A stretch of DNA of 64,000 nucleotides, taken from positions 1 to 64,000 of the forward strand of contig JAKBRJ010000001.1 in assembly GCA_021834785.1 (NCBI GenBank), in the 5' to 3' direction. This document shows, piece after piece, positions 1 through 8,468 of this stretch. How positions within the stretch are numbered: position 1 is the first letter of the stretch; each line of letters opens with the position of its first letter. The position numbers were made by a program, and so were the translations under genes. The notes under the pieces were generated by a model. The model was not told where the DNA came from. It worked only from the letters and a program-made list of their open reading frames with translations, and made no database searches. The DNA comes from Microcaldota archaeon (GTDB lineage Archaea; Micrarchaeota; Micrarchaeia; Micrarchaeales; Micrarchaeaceae).

Positions 1-833
1 GCCAAAATGTGCACGGCTCTTCATGGGTGTGCGAGAACTGCTTCTCTTCAATCAAGGACGAGACTATAAAGCTGGTGGAAGATTTTCTTATGCCAGATTT
101 CGGATTCTCGGATAAGGAGATAAAGATAAATTTCAGCGGCAACAGGGGGTACCATATAAGGATAAAATCCGATGATATCTTTGAGCTGGGATCGGACGAA
201 AGGAAGCAGATAAGCGATTACATATCAGGAGGAGGAATAAAGATGGAAAACTTCTTCCCCACTATAAACCAAAGGAACACGAAGCTCGAAGGGCCGAAAC
301 CCACAGACTATGGATGGGGCGGCAGGATAGCCAGGGGCATGATAGAGCTGCTCGATGGAGGAGAGGAAAGGATGGCTGCGCTGGGTATAAAACGTGCAGA
401 TGCACGCATGCTTTTGAAGAACAAATCTGAGATAATAGCAGGCATATCATCAGGCAACTGGGACAAGGTGAAGATAAGCAAGAAGGCTGAATTTTGGGGC
501 GGAATAGTCGAGAAGATGACAGTAAAGCAAAGCGATTCCATAGACAGGAATGTCACAAAGGACGTATACCACCTGCTCAGGGCGCCCAGCACCCTTCATG
601 GGGATACTGGGCTGGTGGCGAAGAAGATAGGCTCGCTGCACTCCCTTGATGCTTTCGACCCGATGAAGGACGGGGTTGCATTTGGGGCCAGGGATGTCAA
701 GGTGCATGCAGGAAAGGTCAATGCTTTTTACATGAAGGACAGGCAGTTCGGGCCTTACGATAGTCTCGATGTGGAGGTGCCGCTTTATGCGGCCATGTAT
801 ATGATGCTTAAGAGGGTAGCAACGCTGGCGTAG
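1..833 (+). CDS. priS: DNA primase small subunit PriS, C-terminal part (5' truncated by window edge)
   Basis: Catalytic small subunit of the archaeal/eukaryotic-type primase, which synthesises primers at replication forks together with PriL. The open frame runs in from the window edge (codons from base 3), so the N-terminus carrying the catalytic DxD is outside. Visible are the zinc-site fragment HGSSWVCENC, the family motif SGNRGYHIRI (SGxRGxH nucleotide-binding region) and the late motif HLLRAPSTLHGDTGL. The GTG at 9 is not a real start because homologous sequence continues upstream. A DUF373 membrane-protein gene follows 68 bases later with its own TATA-like box. Family assignment is firm; only completeness is limited. 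Confidence 0.93.
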   Translation, partial: QNVHGSSWVCENCFSSIKDETIKLVEDFLMPDFGFSDKEIKINFSGNRGYHIRIKSDDIFELGSDERKQISDYISGGGIKMENFFPTINQRNTKLEGPKPTDYGWGGRIARGMIELLDGGEERMAALGIKRADARMLLKNKSEIIAGISSGNWDKVKISKKAEFWGGIVEKMTVKQSDSIDRNVTKDVYHLLRAPSTLHGDTGLVAKKIGSLHSLDAFDPMKDGVAFGARDVKVHAGKVNAFYMKDRQFGPYDSLDVEVPLYAAMYMMLKRVATLA

Positions 834-869
834 GGATGGTGCGCCTTTCGGGATGCGTGCAATAGAATA

Positions 870-885
870 GATTTTTAATTTATAG
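870..885 (+). promoter_or_regulatory. TATA-like promoter of the DUF373 gene
   Basis: A T/A-only stretch (TTTTTAATTTATA) is centred about 25 bases upstream of ATG 902. That is the distance expected between an archaeal TATA box and the start of a leaderless transcript. There is no Shine-Dalgarno-like sequence before the ATG. Confidence 0.5.
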
Positions 886-901
886 TGTGGTAAAATAATT
901 G

Positions 902-2122
902 ATGACAGAACGCGTACTTGTATTGGCGGTCGACATAGACAACGACCTCTACCGCAAAACAAGGATAACAGGTCCGGTAATTGGCAGGAGCGCCAACCTT
1001 AAGGCGGCAACTAAGCTGGTATTTGCAGATCCCCAGGATTCGGACGGCAACACCATGTTCGAAGCAGTAAGGAAATACGATGAGCTGAAGAAGATGGATT
1101 ATGCCGTAGGCATAGCTACGATAACGGGCGCGGAAAAGGAAGGGTATGTGGCAGATGCAGAGCTTTCAAGGCAGCTCGATAGGGTGCTGGACACTTTCAA
1201 GGCTGATTCGTGCGTGCTCGTCACCGATGGGGCGAGCGACAACAGGGTATTGCCCATATTGAAGACAAGGATAAAGGTTAATAGCGTAGATATACTGAGG
1301 ATGAAGCAGGCGGAGGAGTTTGAAAACACATATTTTACTATACTGGAGAAGCTCAAGGAGCCGCATTACGCAAGGATAGTGTTCGGCATACCTGCCATAC
1401 TGCTGCTGCTCTTTGCAATAAGTTATTATTTGAATTTCGGATGGCAGCTGCCTGTTGCCATAATAGGCATATACCTGATAATAAAAGGATTCGGGCTAGA
1501 AGACGCACTGATGTCGTCTTTCCAGGGTTTCGGCTTCAGCGTGCGAAGGGCCAGTTTCGTGCTTTACATAAGCTCTATGCTTTTCTTTGTCATAAGCATC
1601 ATACTAGGATACGGATATTATGCGCACACGCTTGCCACGACAAGCAATCCCATAACGCTAGCCGCAGCTGCGATAGAGGGATTCCTGCTTATATTCCCGA
1701 TAAGCCTTGTGCTGTATTTCATAGGCAGGATAATGGATCTTGAGAACAGGCATATGCGGTTCAGGGCCATAAGCCAGGGGTCGTACGTCGGCTATATAAT
1801 AATAGGATTGGCTTTGCTCTACACTGCAGCGGCTTGGTTCATAGGCCAGCTGTATTTTTGGGAGTTCCTGGTGCTTAGCGCGGCAGCTATAATGCTGGGC
1901 TATCTTGTATCTTACATAAGCCTTGTGCTCAAGAAGCGCGCCATAAGCAAGGCTGATTTGAAGGACAAGAATGTCATAAATGATATTGGGGCTTACATAG
2001 GCAAGATAACCAATGTTGATACGAAGAGCGGCGTAATGATGATAAAGACAGATTACGGGCGCGTAATAAAATTCGATATAGACAGGATAACAAGCGTGTC
2101 AGACCGCGTCATAGTCAGATAG
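902..2122 (+). CDS. DUF373 family archaeal membrane protein
   Basis: Belongs to the archaeal DUF373 family; its molecular function is not known. The soluble N-terminal half (about residues 1-155) starts with the family signature LVLAVDIDNDLYRKT, followed by GPVIGRSAN and DGNTMFEAVRKYDE. It is followed by five to six hydrophobic helices (about 160-335) and a short soluble C-terminal domain rich in beta strand (GKITNVDTKSGVMMIKTDYG). I chose ATG 902 rather than TTG 899 because the TATA-like box at about 877 places the transcript start almost on it. It lies downstream of priS in the same direction but has its own promoter. Confidence 0.85.
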   Translation: MTERVLVLAVDIDNDLYRKTRITGPVIGRSANLKAATKLVFADPQDSDGNTMFEAVRKYDELKKMDYAVGIATITGAEKEGYVADAELSRQLDRVLDTFKADSCVLVTDGASDNRVLPILKTRIKVNSVDILRMKQAEEFENTYFTILEKLKEPHYARIVFGIPAILLLLFAISYYLNFGWQLPVAIIGIYLIIKGFGLEDALMSSFQGFGFSVRRASFVLYISSMLFFVISIILGYGYYAHTLATTSNPITLAAAAIEGFLLIFPISLVLYFIGRIMDLENRHMRFRAISQGSYVGYIIIGLALLYTAAAWFIGQLYFWEFLVLSAAAIMLGYLVSYISLVLKKRAISKADLKDKNVINDIGAYIGKITNVDTKSGVMMIKTDYGRVIKFDIDRITSVSDRVIVR

Positions 2123-2139
2123 ATTATCAGCATATGCGC

Positions 2140-2382
2140 CTAGAATTCGTTAGAGCCATAGGGCAGTTTATTGTTGTTTATCGTATTGTATCTGAGTATC
2201 TTCTCTATCGTGTTGATCGACTTCTCACCCAATACCCTTGGTATGACTAGGTAGTAGTATTCCCTGAGCTTTATCGCTTTTATCAGGATGTAGTCCTTCG
2301 TGAGCAGGAACCCTATTACGTGGAATTCATTGTCCCTGAGCTGCTTGCTTATGAAAGCGAGCTTGTCTTCTACTTGCATCAT
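2140..2382 (-). CDS. hypothetical small protein (80 aa)
   Basis: I do not recognise this protein. It is hydrophobic-rich with mixed alpha/beta character (HVIGFLLTKDYILIKAIKL), has no obvious membrane helix, and ends in an Asn-rich tail. Support for a real gene is the palindromic TATA-like box TATTTAAATA at 2410-2419, about 30 bases upstream of tandem ATG codons at 2382/2379, and the lack of any competing gene. It is divergent from the ribosomal operon and convergent with the DUF373 gene, whose stop is 17 bases away. Confidence 0.5.
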   Translation of the reverse strand: MMQVEDKLAFISKQLRDNEFHVIGFLLTKDYILIKAIKLREYYYLVIPRVLGEKSINTIEKILRYNTINNNKLPYGSNEF

Positions 2383-2409
2383 ATCAAATTACTATTTGCT
2401 GCACTAACA

Positions 2410-2419
2410 TATTTAAATA
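2410..2419 (-). promoter_or_regulatory. TATA box of the 80-aa ORF (palindromic TATTTAAATA)
   Basis: The sequence reads the same on both strands. On the minus strand it sits about 28 bases before ATG 2382, giving a near-leaderless transcript. The rnp1 operon probably uses a separate A/T-rich element at 2427-2438, about 30 bases before ATG 2466. Confidence 0.5.
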
Positions 2420-2465
2420 GGGTTTCTAAATTAAAAAGAAGTGAAGAAAAGAAAGGTTTAAATTT

Positions 2466-2786
2466 ATGCCCTATTATAATAATAACTACCGTGATTGCTA
2501 CAACAACAAAAACATCGTGCTGCACGAGCTGATCGGCGCACGGGTGCAAGTCGTTGAGAGCAATGACGTTGCGCAGGAAGGTATCAAAGGAACGGTCGCA
2601 GACGAGACCAAGAATACAATCCTAATAGAAACAGCGCAAGGTATAAAAATAGTTGTTAAGAAAACATCTGTGTTCAAATTCAGCATAGGAAGGAAGAACT
2701 TTATTGTTGAAGGCAGTGAAATAAACTTCAGGCCCTATGAACGCATAGAGAAAGGCCTAAAGTTCTATAAACGAAGGCGCTTATAG
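2466..2786 (+). CDS. rnp1: Ribonuclease P protein component 1 (Rpp29/Pop4 homologue)
   Basis: RNase P protein subunit that helps the catalytic RNA process tRNA 5' ends. The signature [14 protein letters not shown] followed by [17 protein letters not shown] is the p29 Sm-like fold (about residues 16-60), and a basic C-terminus ([11 protein letters not shown]) follows. In archaea rnp1 normally lies between rpl29 and rps17. Here it is the first gene of the operon and is followed by rps17 after 47 bases. The Tyr/Asn-rich first 14 residues are unusual and could be translated leader. ATG 2466 is preceded by AAAGGTTTAAATTT rather than a good Shine-Dalgarno. Confidence 0.9.
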   Translation: MPYYNNNYRDCYNNKNIVLHELIGARVQVVESNDVAQEGIKGTVADETKNTILIETAQGIKIVVKKTSVFKFSIGRKNFIVEGSEINFRPYERIEKGLKFYKRRRL

Positions 2787-2833
2787 CCAAATCCGGATAC
2801 GCTGGGTTCCAGTTATGTTTTAGAAGGAGTGAT

Positions 2834-3133
2834 TTGTTGGAATGTAAAGATGAAAAATGCCCAATCCATGGGGGTCTCAAGACGCACGGCAGCGAAGTCG
2901 AGGGCGTAGTGGTCAGCGACAAGGCTGCAAAGACGATAATAATAGAAAGGCCTTATACTACCTTCCTGAAAAAATATGAGAGGTCATTGAGGAGGAATTC
3001 TAGGATAGCCGCACATAATCCGGAATGCATAAATGCGAAGGTGGGGGACCTGGTGCTCATCGCAGGATCCAGGAGGCTCAGCAAGAGCAAGTCTTTCGTA
3101 GTTACTAAGATAATCAAGAGTGATCGCAAATGA
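2834..3133 (+). CDS. rps17: 30S ribosomal protein S17 (uS17)
   Basis: Primary 16S rRNA-binding protein. Archaeal hallmarks are [16 protein letters not shown] near the N-terminus, then [14 protein letters not shown] and [19 protein letters not shown]. The start is TTG 2834: the only upstream in-register ATG region hits a stop, and GGAG at 2826-2829 sits at Shine-Dalgarno distance. Its stop overlaps the rpl14 start (ATGA), indicating translational coupling. Confidence 0.93.
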   Translation: MLECKDEKCPIHGGLKTHGSEVEGVVVSDKAAKTIIIERPYTTFLKKYERSLRRNSRIAAHNPECINAKVGDLVLIAGSRRLSKSKSFVVTKIIKSDRK

Positions 3134-3528
3134 AGTCGATTAATGGAAAGGTATCTAAGACGCTAATACCAGGCACCATACTTACATGTGCGGACAACAG
3201 CGGCGCTAAGACACTGATGATAATAAACAAAATAGGCAAGGCAGGAGCGCATGGCAGGCTGGCAACAGTCGGAGTCGGCGACATCGTAATAGCGAGCGTC
3301 AAGAGCGGCACGCCGCAATACATAAAGAAGAAGGTCCGTGCGGTCATAATAAGGCAGAAAGCCACAATAAGGAGGGTCAGCGGCATGCGTGTGAGATTTG
3401 AGGACAATGCAGCCATACTTATAACAGATACAAACCTTCCGGTCGCCACTGAAGTAAAAGGCGCAATGGCAAGGGAAGTCGTCGAGAGATTCATAAAGCT
3501 CGCAGGCATAGCATCCAGGGTGATTTGA
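3130..3528 (+). CDS. rpl14: 50S ribosomal protein L14 (uL14)
   Basis: Large-subunit protein at the interface with the small subunit. The 132-aa length is typical. Diagnostic stretches are [39 protein letters not shown] and FEDNAAILI. It overlaps rps17 by 4 bases and abuts rpl24 directly (stop TGA followed immediately by ATG). Confidence 0.96.
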   Translation: MKSINGKVSKTLIPGTILTCADNSGAKTLMIINKIGKAGAHGRLATVGVGDIVIASVKSGTPQYIKKKVRAVIIRQKATIRRVSGMRVRFEDNAAILITDTNLPVATEVKGAMAREVVERFIKLAGIASRVI

Positions 3529-3963
3529 ATGATAGCAAGCAGCAAACCTAAGGTGCAGAGGCGTTTCAGGGACAACGCGCCCATGCATGTCAAACAGAAA
3601 TTTGCACATGCACACATAGACAAGGCGCTGGCCAAGAAGCTCAAGATAAAAAGGAGAAGCATGCAGTTGTCGAAGGGCGATACGGTAAAGGTAGTAAGGG
3701 GCCAGAAGAAAGGGTCGAACGGCAAAGTGACAAAAGTGGACCTTAGGAAAGGATTTATATATGTTGATGGGCTAACGAAAAAGAATGCCAGGGGTAAAGA
3801 ATTCAATATACCTATAAAGGTAAACAACGTTTACATAACCGACCTTAACCTGTCAGACAAGATAAGGGCAGCGAAATTGAATATGAAGCCCGTAATCCCT
3901 GACGCAAAAGAAATTAAGGAGGATAAGCAGGTCATTGATGCCGAGGCGTCAAGGACGGAGTGA
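3529..3963 (+). CDS. rpl24: 50S ribosomal protein L24 (uL24)
   Basis: Assembly-initiating large-subunit protein. The N-terminal basic segment is followed by the KOW motif LSKGDTVKVVRGQKKGSNGKVTKVD and the archaeal extension VDGLTKKNARGKEFNIPI. The acidic tail (KEIKEDKQVIDAEASRTE) is slightly longer than usual. Its stop lies 5 bases before ATG 3969 of rps4e. Confidence 0.95.
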   Translation: MIASSKPKVQRRFRDNAPMHVKQKFAHAHIDKALAKKLKIKRRSMQLSKGDTVKVVRGQKKGSNGKVTKVDLRKGFIYVDGLTKKNARGKEFNIPIKVNNVYITDLNLSDKIRAAKLNMKPVIPDAKEIKEDKQVIDAEASRTE

Positions 3964-3968
3964 TAATT

Positions 3969-4658
3969 ATGGCAAAGAAAGGCAACGTTAGACACGTAAA
4001 AAGCATGAATGCACCGGATTACTATGGAATCCCGAAAAAGGCGAGCAGGTATGTGATAAAGCCGGCTGCAGGAAGGCATGACGCTTCTACAAGCATAGCA
4101 TTGCTTCTCGGAGTAAAGAAGATGGGCAATGTCAGGACATCCAGGGAGGCGCTCAAGATTATAAAGGGAGGCTTGATAGAGGTAAACGGAAAGGTGGTAA
4201 AGGACGTAAAGTACCCGATAGGATTTGGGGATGTTATAGGCACCACAGATGGCAAGCTGGCTAAATATGTCAGCATAAACAGGCAGGGGCAGATAGCATT
4301 TGAGAATGCAGAAGGCAAAGATTATCAGTTGAGATACAAGATAATAAACAAATACAAATCAGGCAATGGCACAATCATGGCAAGGCTGCATGATGGCAGG
4401 GTATTGAAACTGGAATCTGCGAAGGATGCAAAGGTTGGCGATTCGGTAGAGCTCTCAAAAGAAGGAAAAATAAGAAAGGTTTTGCATGCCGAGAAAGGGG
4501 CACAGTGCTTTGTTATAGACGGAGTGCATGTAGGCGAAACCGGCAAGGTGTCTGCAATTACACCTGGCACAATGCACATATCGGCATCTGTACAGATAGA
4601 GCAGGAGAATGGGACAAGGTTTGAGACGCTGCTCAAGAATTTGATAGTTATAGGTTGA
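3969..4658 (+). CDS. rps4e: 30S ribosomal protein S4e (eS4)
   Basis: Archaeal/eukaryotic small-subunit protein. The start at ATG 3969 gives the expected MAKKGNVRHVK; a GTG nine bases upstream overlaps rpl24 and adds nothing conserved. An S4-like RNA-binding region (REALKIIKGGLIEVNGKVVKD), a central domain and a KOW-like segment (VDGVHVGETGKVSAI) are visible. The length of 229 aa is normal. Confidence 0.95.
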   Translation: MAKKGNVRHVKSMNAPDYYGIPKKASRYVIKPAAGRHDASTSIALLLGVKKMGNVRTSREALKIIKGGLIEVNGKVVKDVKYPIGFGDVIGTTDGKLAKYVSINRQGQIAFENAEGKDYQLRYKIINKYKSGNGTIMARLHDGRVLKLESAKDAKVGDSVELSKEGKIRKVLHAEKGAQCFVIDGVHVGETGKVSAITPGTMHISASVQIEQENGTRFETLLKNLIVIG

Positions 4659-4663
4659 CATTC

Positions 4664-5209
4664 ATGGCTGATAAACAGAAGAAGGATAAAGGCGCAAACC
4701 CTATGAAAGCCATAGGCATAAACACAGTCACTATAAACATAGGGACGGGCAATGACAGCCAGCAGCAGGAAAATGCCAGGAGGCTGATAACACTTATGAC
4801 AGGCAGGAAGCCAGCTGACGGCATATCAAAGAAAAGGATCCCGCAATTCAAGATATCCCCAGGAAGCAAGATAGGCGCGTTCGTGACCATAAGAGGGAAG
4901 GATGCACGGACGCTTGCGGGAAAGCTACTCGGGGCAGTGGACAACAAAGTAAACGAGCGGTGCATAACCGATAACAGCCTGAGCTTTGGTATAAAGGAAT
5001 ACATAGATATAAACGGAATAAAATACGACCCTAAGATAGGCATGTTGGGGATGAACGTCAACATAGCATTCAAGAGGAAGGGCATAAGGACAGGGTTAAA
5101 GAAAAGAGCCAGAGGAGAAGTAGGCAGAATGCAGCGCTTCGTTACTAAGGAAGAGATAAAATCTTACATAGGCAAGGAGCTGGGTGTAAGCTTGATAGGT
5201 GCAGTTTGA
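4664..5209 (+). CDS. rpl5: 50S ribosomal protein L5 (uL5)
   Basis: Binds 5S rRNA in the central protuberance. Recognisable parts are INTVTINIGTG, RRLITLMTGRKPADGISKKRIP and the C-terminal archaeal extension RARGEVGRMQRFVTKEE. I use ATG 4664; TTG 4655 would overlap the rps4e stop. The last base of its TGA is the A of the rps14 ATG. Confidence 0.94.
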   Translation: MADKQKKDKGANPMKAIGINTVTINIGTGNDSQQQENARRLITLMTGRKPADGISKKRIPQFKISPGSKIGAFVTIRGKDARTLAGKLLGAVDNKVNERCITDNSLSFGIKEYIDINGIKYDPKIGMLGMNVNIAFKRKGIRTGLKKRARGEVGRMQRFVTKEEIKSYIGKELGVSLIGAV

Positions 5210-5367
5210 TGAAAGTAAGAAACGAGGAAAAATTCAAGGGCAGGGGAGTGCGCATGTGCAGGATATGCGGCACCAGCAGGGGCCTTATAAGATCGCACAA
5301 GCTTTATATTTGCAGGAGATGCTTCAGGGAAGCAGCAAAAAACCTTAACTTCAAAAAATATGGATGA
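5209..5367 (+). CDS. rps14: 30S ribosomal protein S14 (uS14), zinc-binding type
   Basis: A 52-aa protein in the 30S head. The ATG overlaps the rpl5 stop (TGATG). Two CxxC pairs, CRIC at residues 17-20 and CRRC at 35-38, with SHKLYICRRCFRE between and after them, form the zinc ribbon of the archaeal short S14. Spacing and position between L5 and S8 match the archaeal spc-type order. The 3' end of the gene overlaps an upstream in-frame ATG for rps8, but the likely rps8 start is at 5373. Confidence 0.93.
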   Translation: MKVRNEEKFKGRGVRMCRICGTSRGLIRSHKLYICRRCFREAAKNLNFKKYG

Positions 5368-5372
5368 TTCAA

Positions 5373-5753
5373 ATGGATAGATTCTCAGATGCTATAAACA
5401 CGATAAAGACGTGCGAAAGGATAGGCAGAGCCGAATGCAAGCTGTATTCTACGAAAATGATAAAGGAGGTCCTTGACATAATGCAAAAATCAGGGTACAT
5501 AAAAATGTACAGCGAATATAGCGAAAGGTACATGAAGAAGCTTGATGTAAAGCTTTCAAACAACATAAATGGCATTGGGGTCATAAAGCCAAGATACGCC
5601 GTATCGAAGGACAACCTTCAAAAGTATGAGGAAACCTACATACCAAGCAAGGATTTCGGCATATTGATACTATCCACACCTGAAGGCATAATGACCAACC
5701 AGGAAGCCAAATTGAAAGGCACAGGAGGAAGGCTGCTGGCTTACGTTTACTGA
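5373..5753 (+). CDS. rps8: 30S ribosomal protein S8 (uS8)
   Basis: Primary 16S rRNA-binding protein. ATG 5373 gives the conserved opening MDRFSDAINTIKTCE. It continues with IKEVLDIMQKSGYI and ends with the signature ILSTPEGIMTNQEA and GTGGRLLAYVY. The 126-aa length is standard. An ATG three codons upstream is possible but lies inside rps14. Confidence 0.95.
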   Translation: MDRFSDAINTIKTCERIGRAECKLYSTKMIKEVLDIMQKSGYIKMYSEYSERYMKKLDVKLSNNINGIGVIKPRYAVSKDNLQKYEETYIPSKDFGILILSTPEGIMTNQEAKLKGTGGRLLAYVY

Positions 5754-5763
5754 AGTTGATATT

Positions 5764-6285
5764 ATGGTAGATATAGACATCCCAAAAGGCATAAACGTTG
5801 AGATAACGCAAGACAGGATAAGCGTCAGCGGAAGCTTAGGCAAGAACGAAAGAGCCTTCAACAATGCGATTCTCAACGTCAAAAAGGAGGGTGAAAGGAT
5901 ATCCATAGGCACAAATGCCTCTAAAAGGCTCCAGAAGAAAGCGACCAGTGCAGCTATTGCGCTTGCAAAGGAGATAAGGAATGACATCGATGGCGTAAGC
6001 AGGCATTTCGAGATCAGCATGGAAAGCACGTTTGCACATTTTCCCATAACGCTTGAGGCAAAGGGGGATTCACTTATTATAAAGAACATGTTGGGCGAAA
6101 GGGCGGCTAGAACAGCACACATCGTTGGAAGCACAAAGATTGAGATAAAAGATAAGAAGGTCAGGGTATACGGCATAAAACTTGACGATGTCACGCAGAC
6201 AGCAGCCAATATACGCATAGCCGTAAAGGTAAGGAACAAGGACAACAGGATATTCCAGGATGGCGTATATTATTCATTGGAGTGA
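5764..6285 (+). CDS. rpl6: 50S ribosomal protein L6 (uL6)
   Basis: Large-subunit protein near the GTPase centre. Opens MVDIDIPKGINVEITQDRIS with GSLGKNERAF, and has a second repeat domain containing KVRVYGIKLDDVTQTAANI. The length of 173 aa is typical for archaea. It is ten bases downstream of rps8 and is followed by rpl32e, whose preferred ATG is six bases after this stop. Confidence 0.94.
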   Translation: MVDIDIPKGINVEITQDRISVSGSLGKNERAFNNAILNVKKEGERISIGTNASKRLQKKATSAAIALAKEIRNDIDGVSRHFEISMESTFAHFPITLEAKGDSLIIKNMLGERAARTAHIVGSTKIEIKDKKVRVYGIKLDDVTQTAANIRIAVKVRNKDNRIFQDGVYYSLE

Positions 6286-6290
6286 TAGTT

Positions 6291-6683
6291 ATGAAAAAAA
6301 TAATCAAGAAGAACGGATTGTCGAAAAAGAAGCATCCGACTTTCAACGTCCCAGGTTATGGCATAAAAAAAAGGAAGCATGTCATGGATAGATGGAGGAA
6401 GCAGCGCGGCATAGATAACAAGAAGAGGATAAAGAAGGATTTCATGGGTGCCGAACCTACCATAGGCTACAAGACGCCAGACCCACTCATAGGCATAAGG
6501 GCAAATGGAAGGAGGGCCATATTAGTAAGGAACCAGGAAGACCTCAAATCTGCCCTCGAAAATCCAGATATCAATGATTTTGACGTGACCATAGCAAGCG
6601 CAGTAGGCAAGAAGAAGCGCATATCCATAATAGAGCTTGCTAGAAAAAATAATATAAAAGTAACAAACGGTGCACATATATGA
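6291..6683 (+). CDS. rpl32e: 50S ribosomal protein L32e (eL32)
   Basis: Archaeal/eukaryotic large-subunit protein. Diagnostic segments are KKKHPTFNVPGYGIKKRK, DRWRKQRGIDNKKRIK and IGYKTPDPLIGIRANG. ATG 6291 (MKKIIKKNG) is preferred over GTG 6282, which overlaps rpl6. The stop overlaps ATG 6680 of rpl19e by 4 bases. Confidence 0.94.
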   Translation: MKKIIKKNGLSKKKHPTFNVPGYGIKKRKHVMDRWRKQRGIDNKKRIKKDFMGAEPTIGYKTPDPLIGIRANGRRAILVRNQEDLKSALENPDINDFDVTIASAVGKKKRISIIELARKNNIKVTNGAHI

Positions 6684-7153
6684 GTATAAAACTTACAAGG
6701 AGGATTGGAGCCTTGATATTGAAGCGCGGCAGGAACAGCATCCGCATAAAGCCCGATTCCATTGACGATGCGAAAAAGGCGATCACCAGGGAGGATATAA
6801 GGTCGTTAATAAGCAAAGGAGGAGTATATGCACTCGAGGAGAAGCATAATGAAAGCAGGTATGCAAAGGGCCTTGCAGAAAAGAAGGCGGAGGGCAGGAG
6901 GCGAGGACCCGGAAGAAGAAAGGGAACCACCAAGGCAAGGACTGGCATGACATACAAAAAGAAGATAAGGGCGCAGCGCAGAATAATAAAGGATCTCAAG
7001 GCCACCAAGGCGATAGATAACGAAATGTTCAAGGAGTTCTATGCCCTTGTAAAAGGAGGCACGTTCCAGAACAAGGCATCGCTGATAAACCATATGAAGG
7101 GGAAAGGAGTTAAAATAGATGATGAGCTTTTCAAGAAGCTAAAGCATATGTGA
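6680..7153 (+). CDS. rpl19e: 50S ribosomal protein L19e (eL19)
   Basis: Large-subunit protein that is highly basic in its middle. Visible are RRIGALILKRGRNSIRI, IRSLISKGGVYALEEK, the Gly/Arg linker GRRRGPGRRKGTTKARTG and a C-terminal helix. At 157 aa it is of normal archaeal length. It is coupled to rpl32e by an ATGA overlap. Confidence 0.95.
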   Translation: MSIKLTRRIGALILKRGRNSIRIKPDSIDDAKKAITREDIRSLISKGGVYALEEKHNESRYAKGLAEKKAEGRRRGPGRRKGTTKARTGMTYKKKIRAQRRIIKDLKATKAIDNEMFKEFYALVKGGTFQNKASLINHMKGKGVKIDDELFKKLKHM

Positions 7154-7158
7154 TATTG

Positions 7159-7704
7159 ATGTACAGCAAGATAAACAGGAGGCGCGCAAGCGCATTGACC
7201 AACTACGACAAGAGGCTGGCGCTATTGAAGAGCGGGCTCACCAGATTGGTAGTTAGAAAAACCAACAGAAGCATAATAGCGCAGTTGGTGGGATACAAAA
7301 AGGATGGCGATTACATCATAGCAAGCGCAAATTCCAGCGAGCTGAAGAAATTTGAATGGATGCCGCATAGCAACATACCCACTGCATACTTAACTGGCGC
7401 ATTGCTTGCAAAAAAAGCCAAAGACAAGAATGTAGGCGAGGCTGTGCTCGACATAGGGGTTTACAAGCCAGTCAAATACAATGTCATATTTGCAGCAGCA
7501 AAAGGATGCAAGGACAACGGATTGAAGCTCAAGGAGAACATAGAATTTGATGAGGATAGGCTGAATGGCAAGCACATATCGGAATATGCAAAGAAGGATA
7601 AGGAAAACAAAGTGCAATTCAGCGGGTATGCAAAGACCAAGTTCGACGTGTCTAAACTGGACGAGATATTTGATTCTGTTAAGAAAAAGATTATAAACGA
7701 GTGA
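7159..7704 (+). CDS. rpl18: 50S ribosomal protein L18 (uL18)
   Basis: 5S rRNA-binding protein (eukaryotic L5 family). ATG 7159 gives MYSKINRRRASALTNYDKRLALLKSG, followed by the archaeal signature RLVVRKTNRSIIAQLVGY and YLTGALLAKKA. The C-terminus is rather short and Lys-rich. GTG 7150 would overlap rpl19e and is less likely. Confidence 0.92.
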   Translation: MYSKINRRRASALTNYDKRLALLKSGLTRLVVRKTNRSIIAQLVGYKKDGDYIIASANSSELKKFEWMPHSNIPTAYLTGALLAKKAKDKNVGEAVLDIGVYKPVKYNVIFAAAKGCKDNGLKLKENIEFDEDRLNGKHISEYAKKDKENKVQFSGYAKTKFDVSKLDEIFDSVKKKIINE

Positions 7705-7708
7705 TTAT

Positions 7709-8383
7709 TTGGCAAACTTTAAGAGCAGACGCTACAACAACGAAGTTCAAGCATTCGACGTGAATAGCTGGGAGCCGGTTACGTTGATCGGCAGGATGGT
7801 CAAGGATAGAAGCGTGACCTCGATAGAGCAGATATTCAGCATGGGTAAGAATATCGAGGAGGTCGGCATAGTAGAAGCGCTGCTGCCAGGCATGAAGAGC
7901 GAGGTTATAGAGATAAAAAGCGTACAGAGGATGACAAGGAACAACAGGAAGCAGAAGTACAGAGTAACATCGATAGTCGGAGACAGCAACGGCCATGTAG
8001 GCGTAGGCATAGCCAAGGACGTAGAGGTTAAGGCAGCCATAGAAAGCTCAATAAAGAATGCGAAAATGAACATAATGCCCATAATATTCGGATGCGGATC
8101 GTGGCAGTGCACATGCGGCAAAGGCCACAGCCTTCCGTTTACGGTTCAAGGAAAATGCGGAAGCGTGGAGGTAATACTCAAGCCTGCGCCTAGAGGACTT
8201 GGCATAGCAGCAAGCAGGCCGGTGAGGATGATGCTTGAACTGGCAGGCGTCAAGGACATATGGAGCTTCTCCAGGGGGAGGACCAGAACCAAATTCAATA
8301 CGCTTATCGCAGTGTCAAAGGCACTTTCAAGCACGCTGCAGATGAAGAACCTTAAGGCTTCTAATATAGCAGAGGTAAAATAA
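7709..8383 (+). CDS. rps5: 30S ribosomal protein S5 (uS5)
   Basis: Decoding-centre protein. The double-stranded RNA-binding part RVTSIVGDSNGHVGVGIAKD, the archaeal insert GCGSWQCTCGKGHSLPF and APRGLGIAASRPVRMMLELAG are clear. The start is TTG 7709, four bases after the rpl18 stop; no suitable ATG exists nearby. In most archaea rpl30 and rpl15 follow, but here the operon ends at this gene and a ferredoxin with its own promoter comes next. Confidence 0.94.
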   Translation: MANFKSRRYNNEVQAFDVNSWEPVTLIGRMVKDRSVTSIEQIFSMGKNIEEVGIVEALLPGMKSEVIEIKSVQRMTRNNRKQKYRVTSIVGDSNGHVGVGIAKDVEVKAAIESSIKNAKMNIMPIIFGCGSWQCTCGKGHSLPFTVQGKCGSVEVILKPAPRGLGIAASRPVRMMLELAGVKDIWSFSRGRTRTKFNTLIAVSKALSSTLQMKNLKASNIAEVK

Positions 8384-8413
8384 TTGTAGGCACTGTGAAG
8401 TTTTTCATATATG

Positions 8414-8465
8414 CAATATATAATATTTTGTTCAGATTTACAATAGCAGTTTATATTGGAGTGGT
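8414..8465 (+). promoter_or_regulatory. Ferredoxin promoter with Shine-Dalgarno leader
   Basis: A TATA-like AATATATAAT lies at 8416-8425. About 50 bases later GGAGTGGT (8458-8465) is followed after three bases by ATG 8469. This is a leadered transcript with a ribosome binding site, unlike most first genes in this window. Confidence 0.5.
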
Positions 8466-8468
8466 AAT

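Noticed and set aside
450..962. 170-aa frame antisense to priS and its downstream gap
   Set aside because: Cys/His-rich, no domain, no promoter, fully opposite a conserved gene.
3114..3827. 237-aa antisense frame across L14 and L24
   Set aside because: Hydrophobic Phe/Leu/Ser-rich shadow of Lys-rich ribosomal codons; sense frames are conserved proteins.
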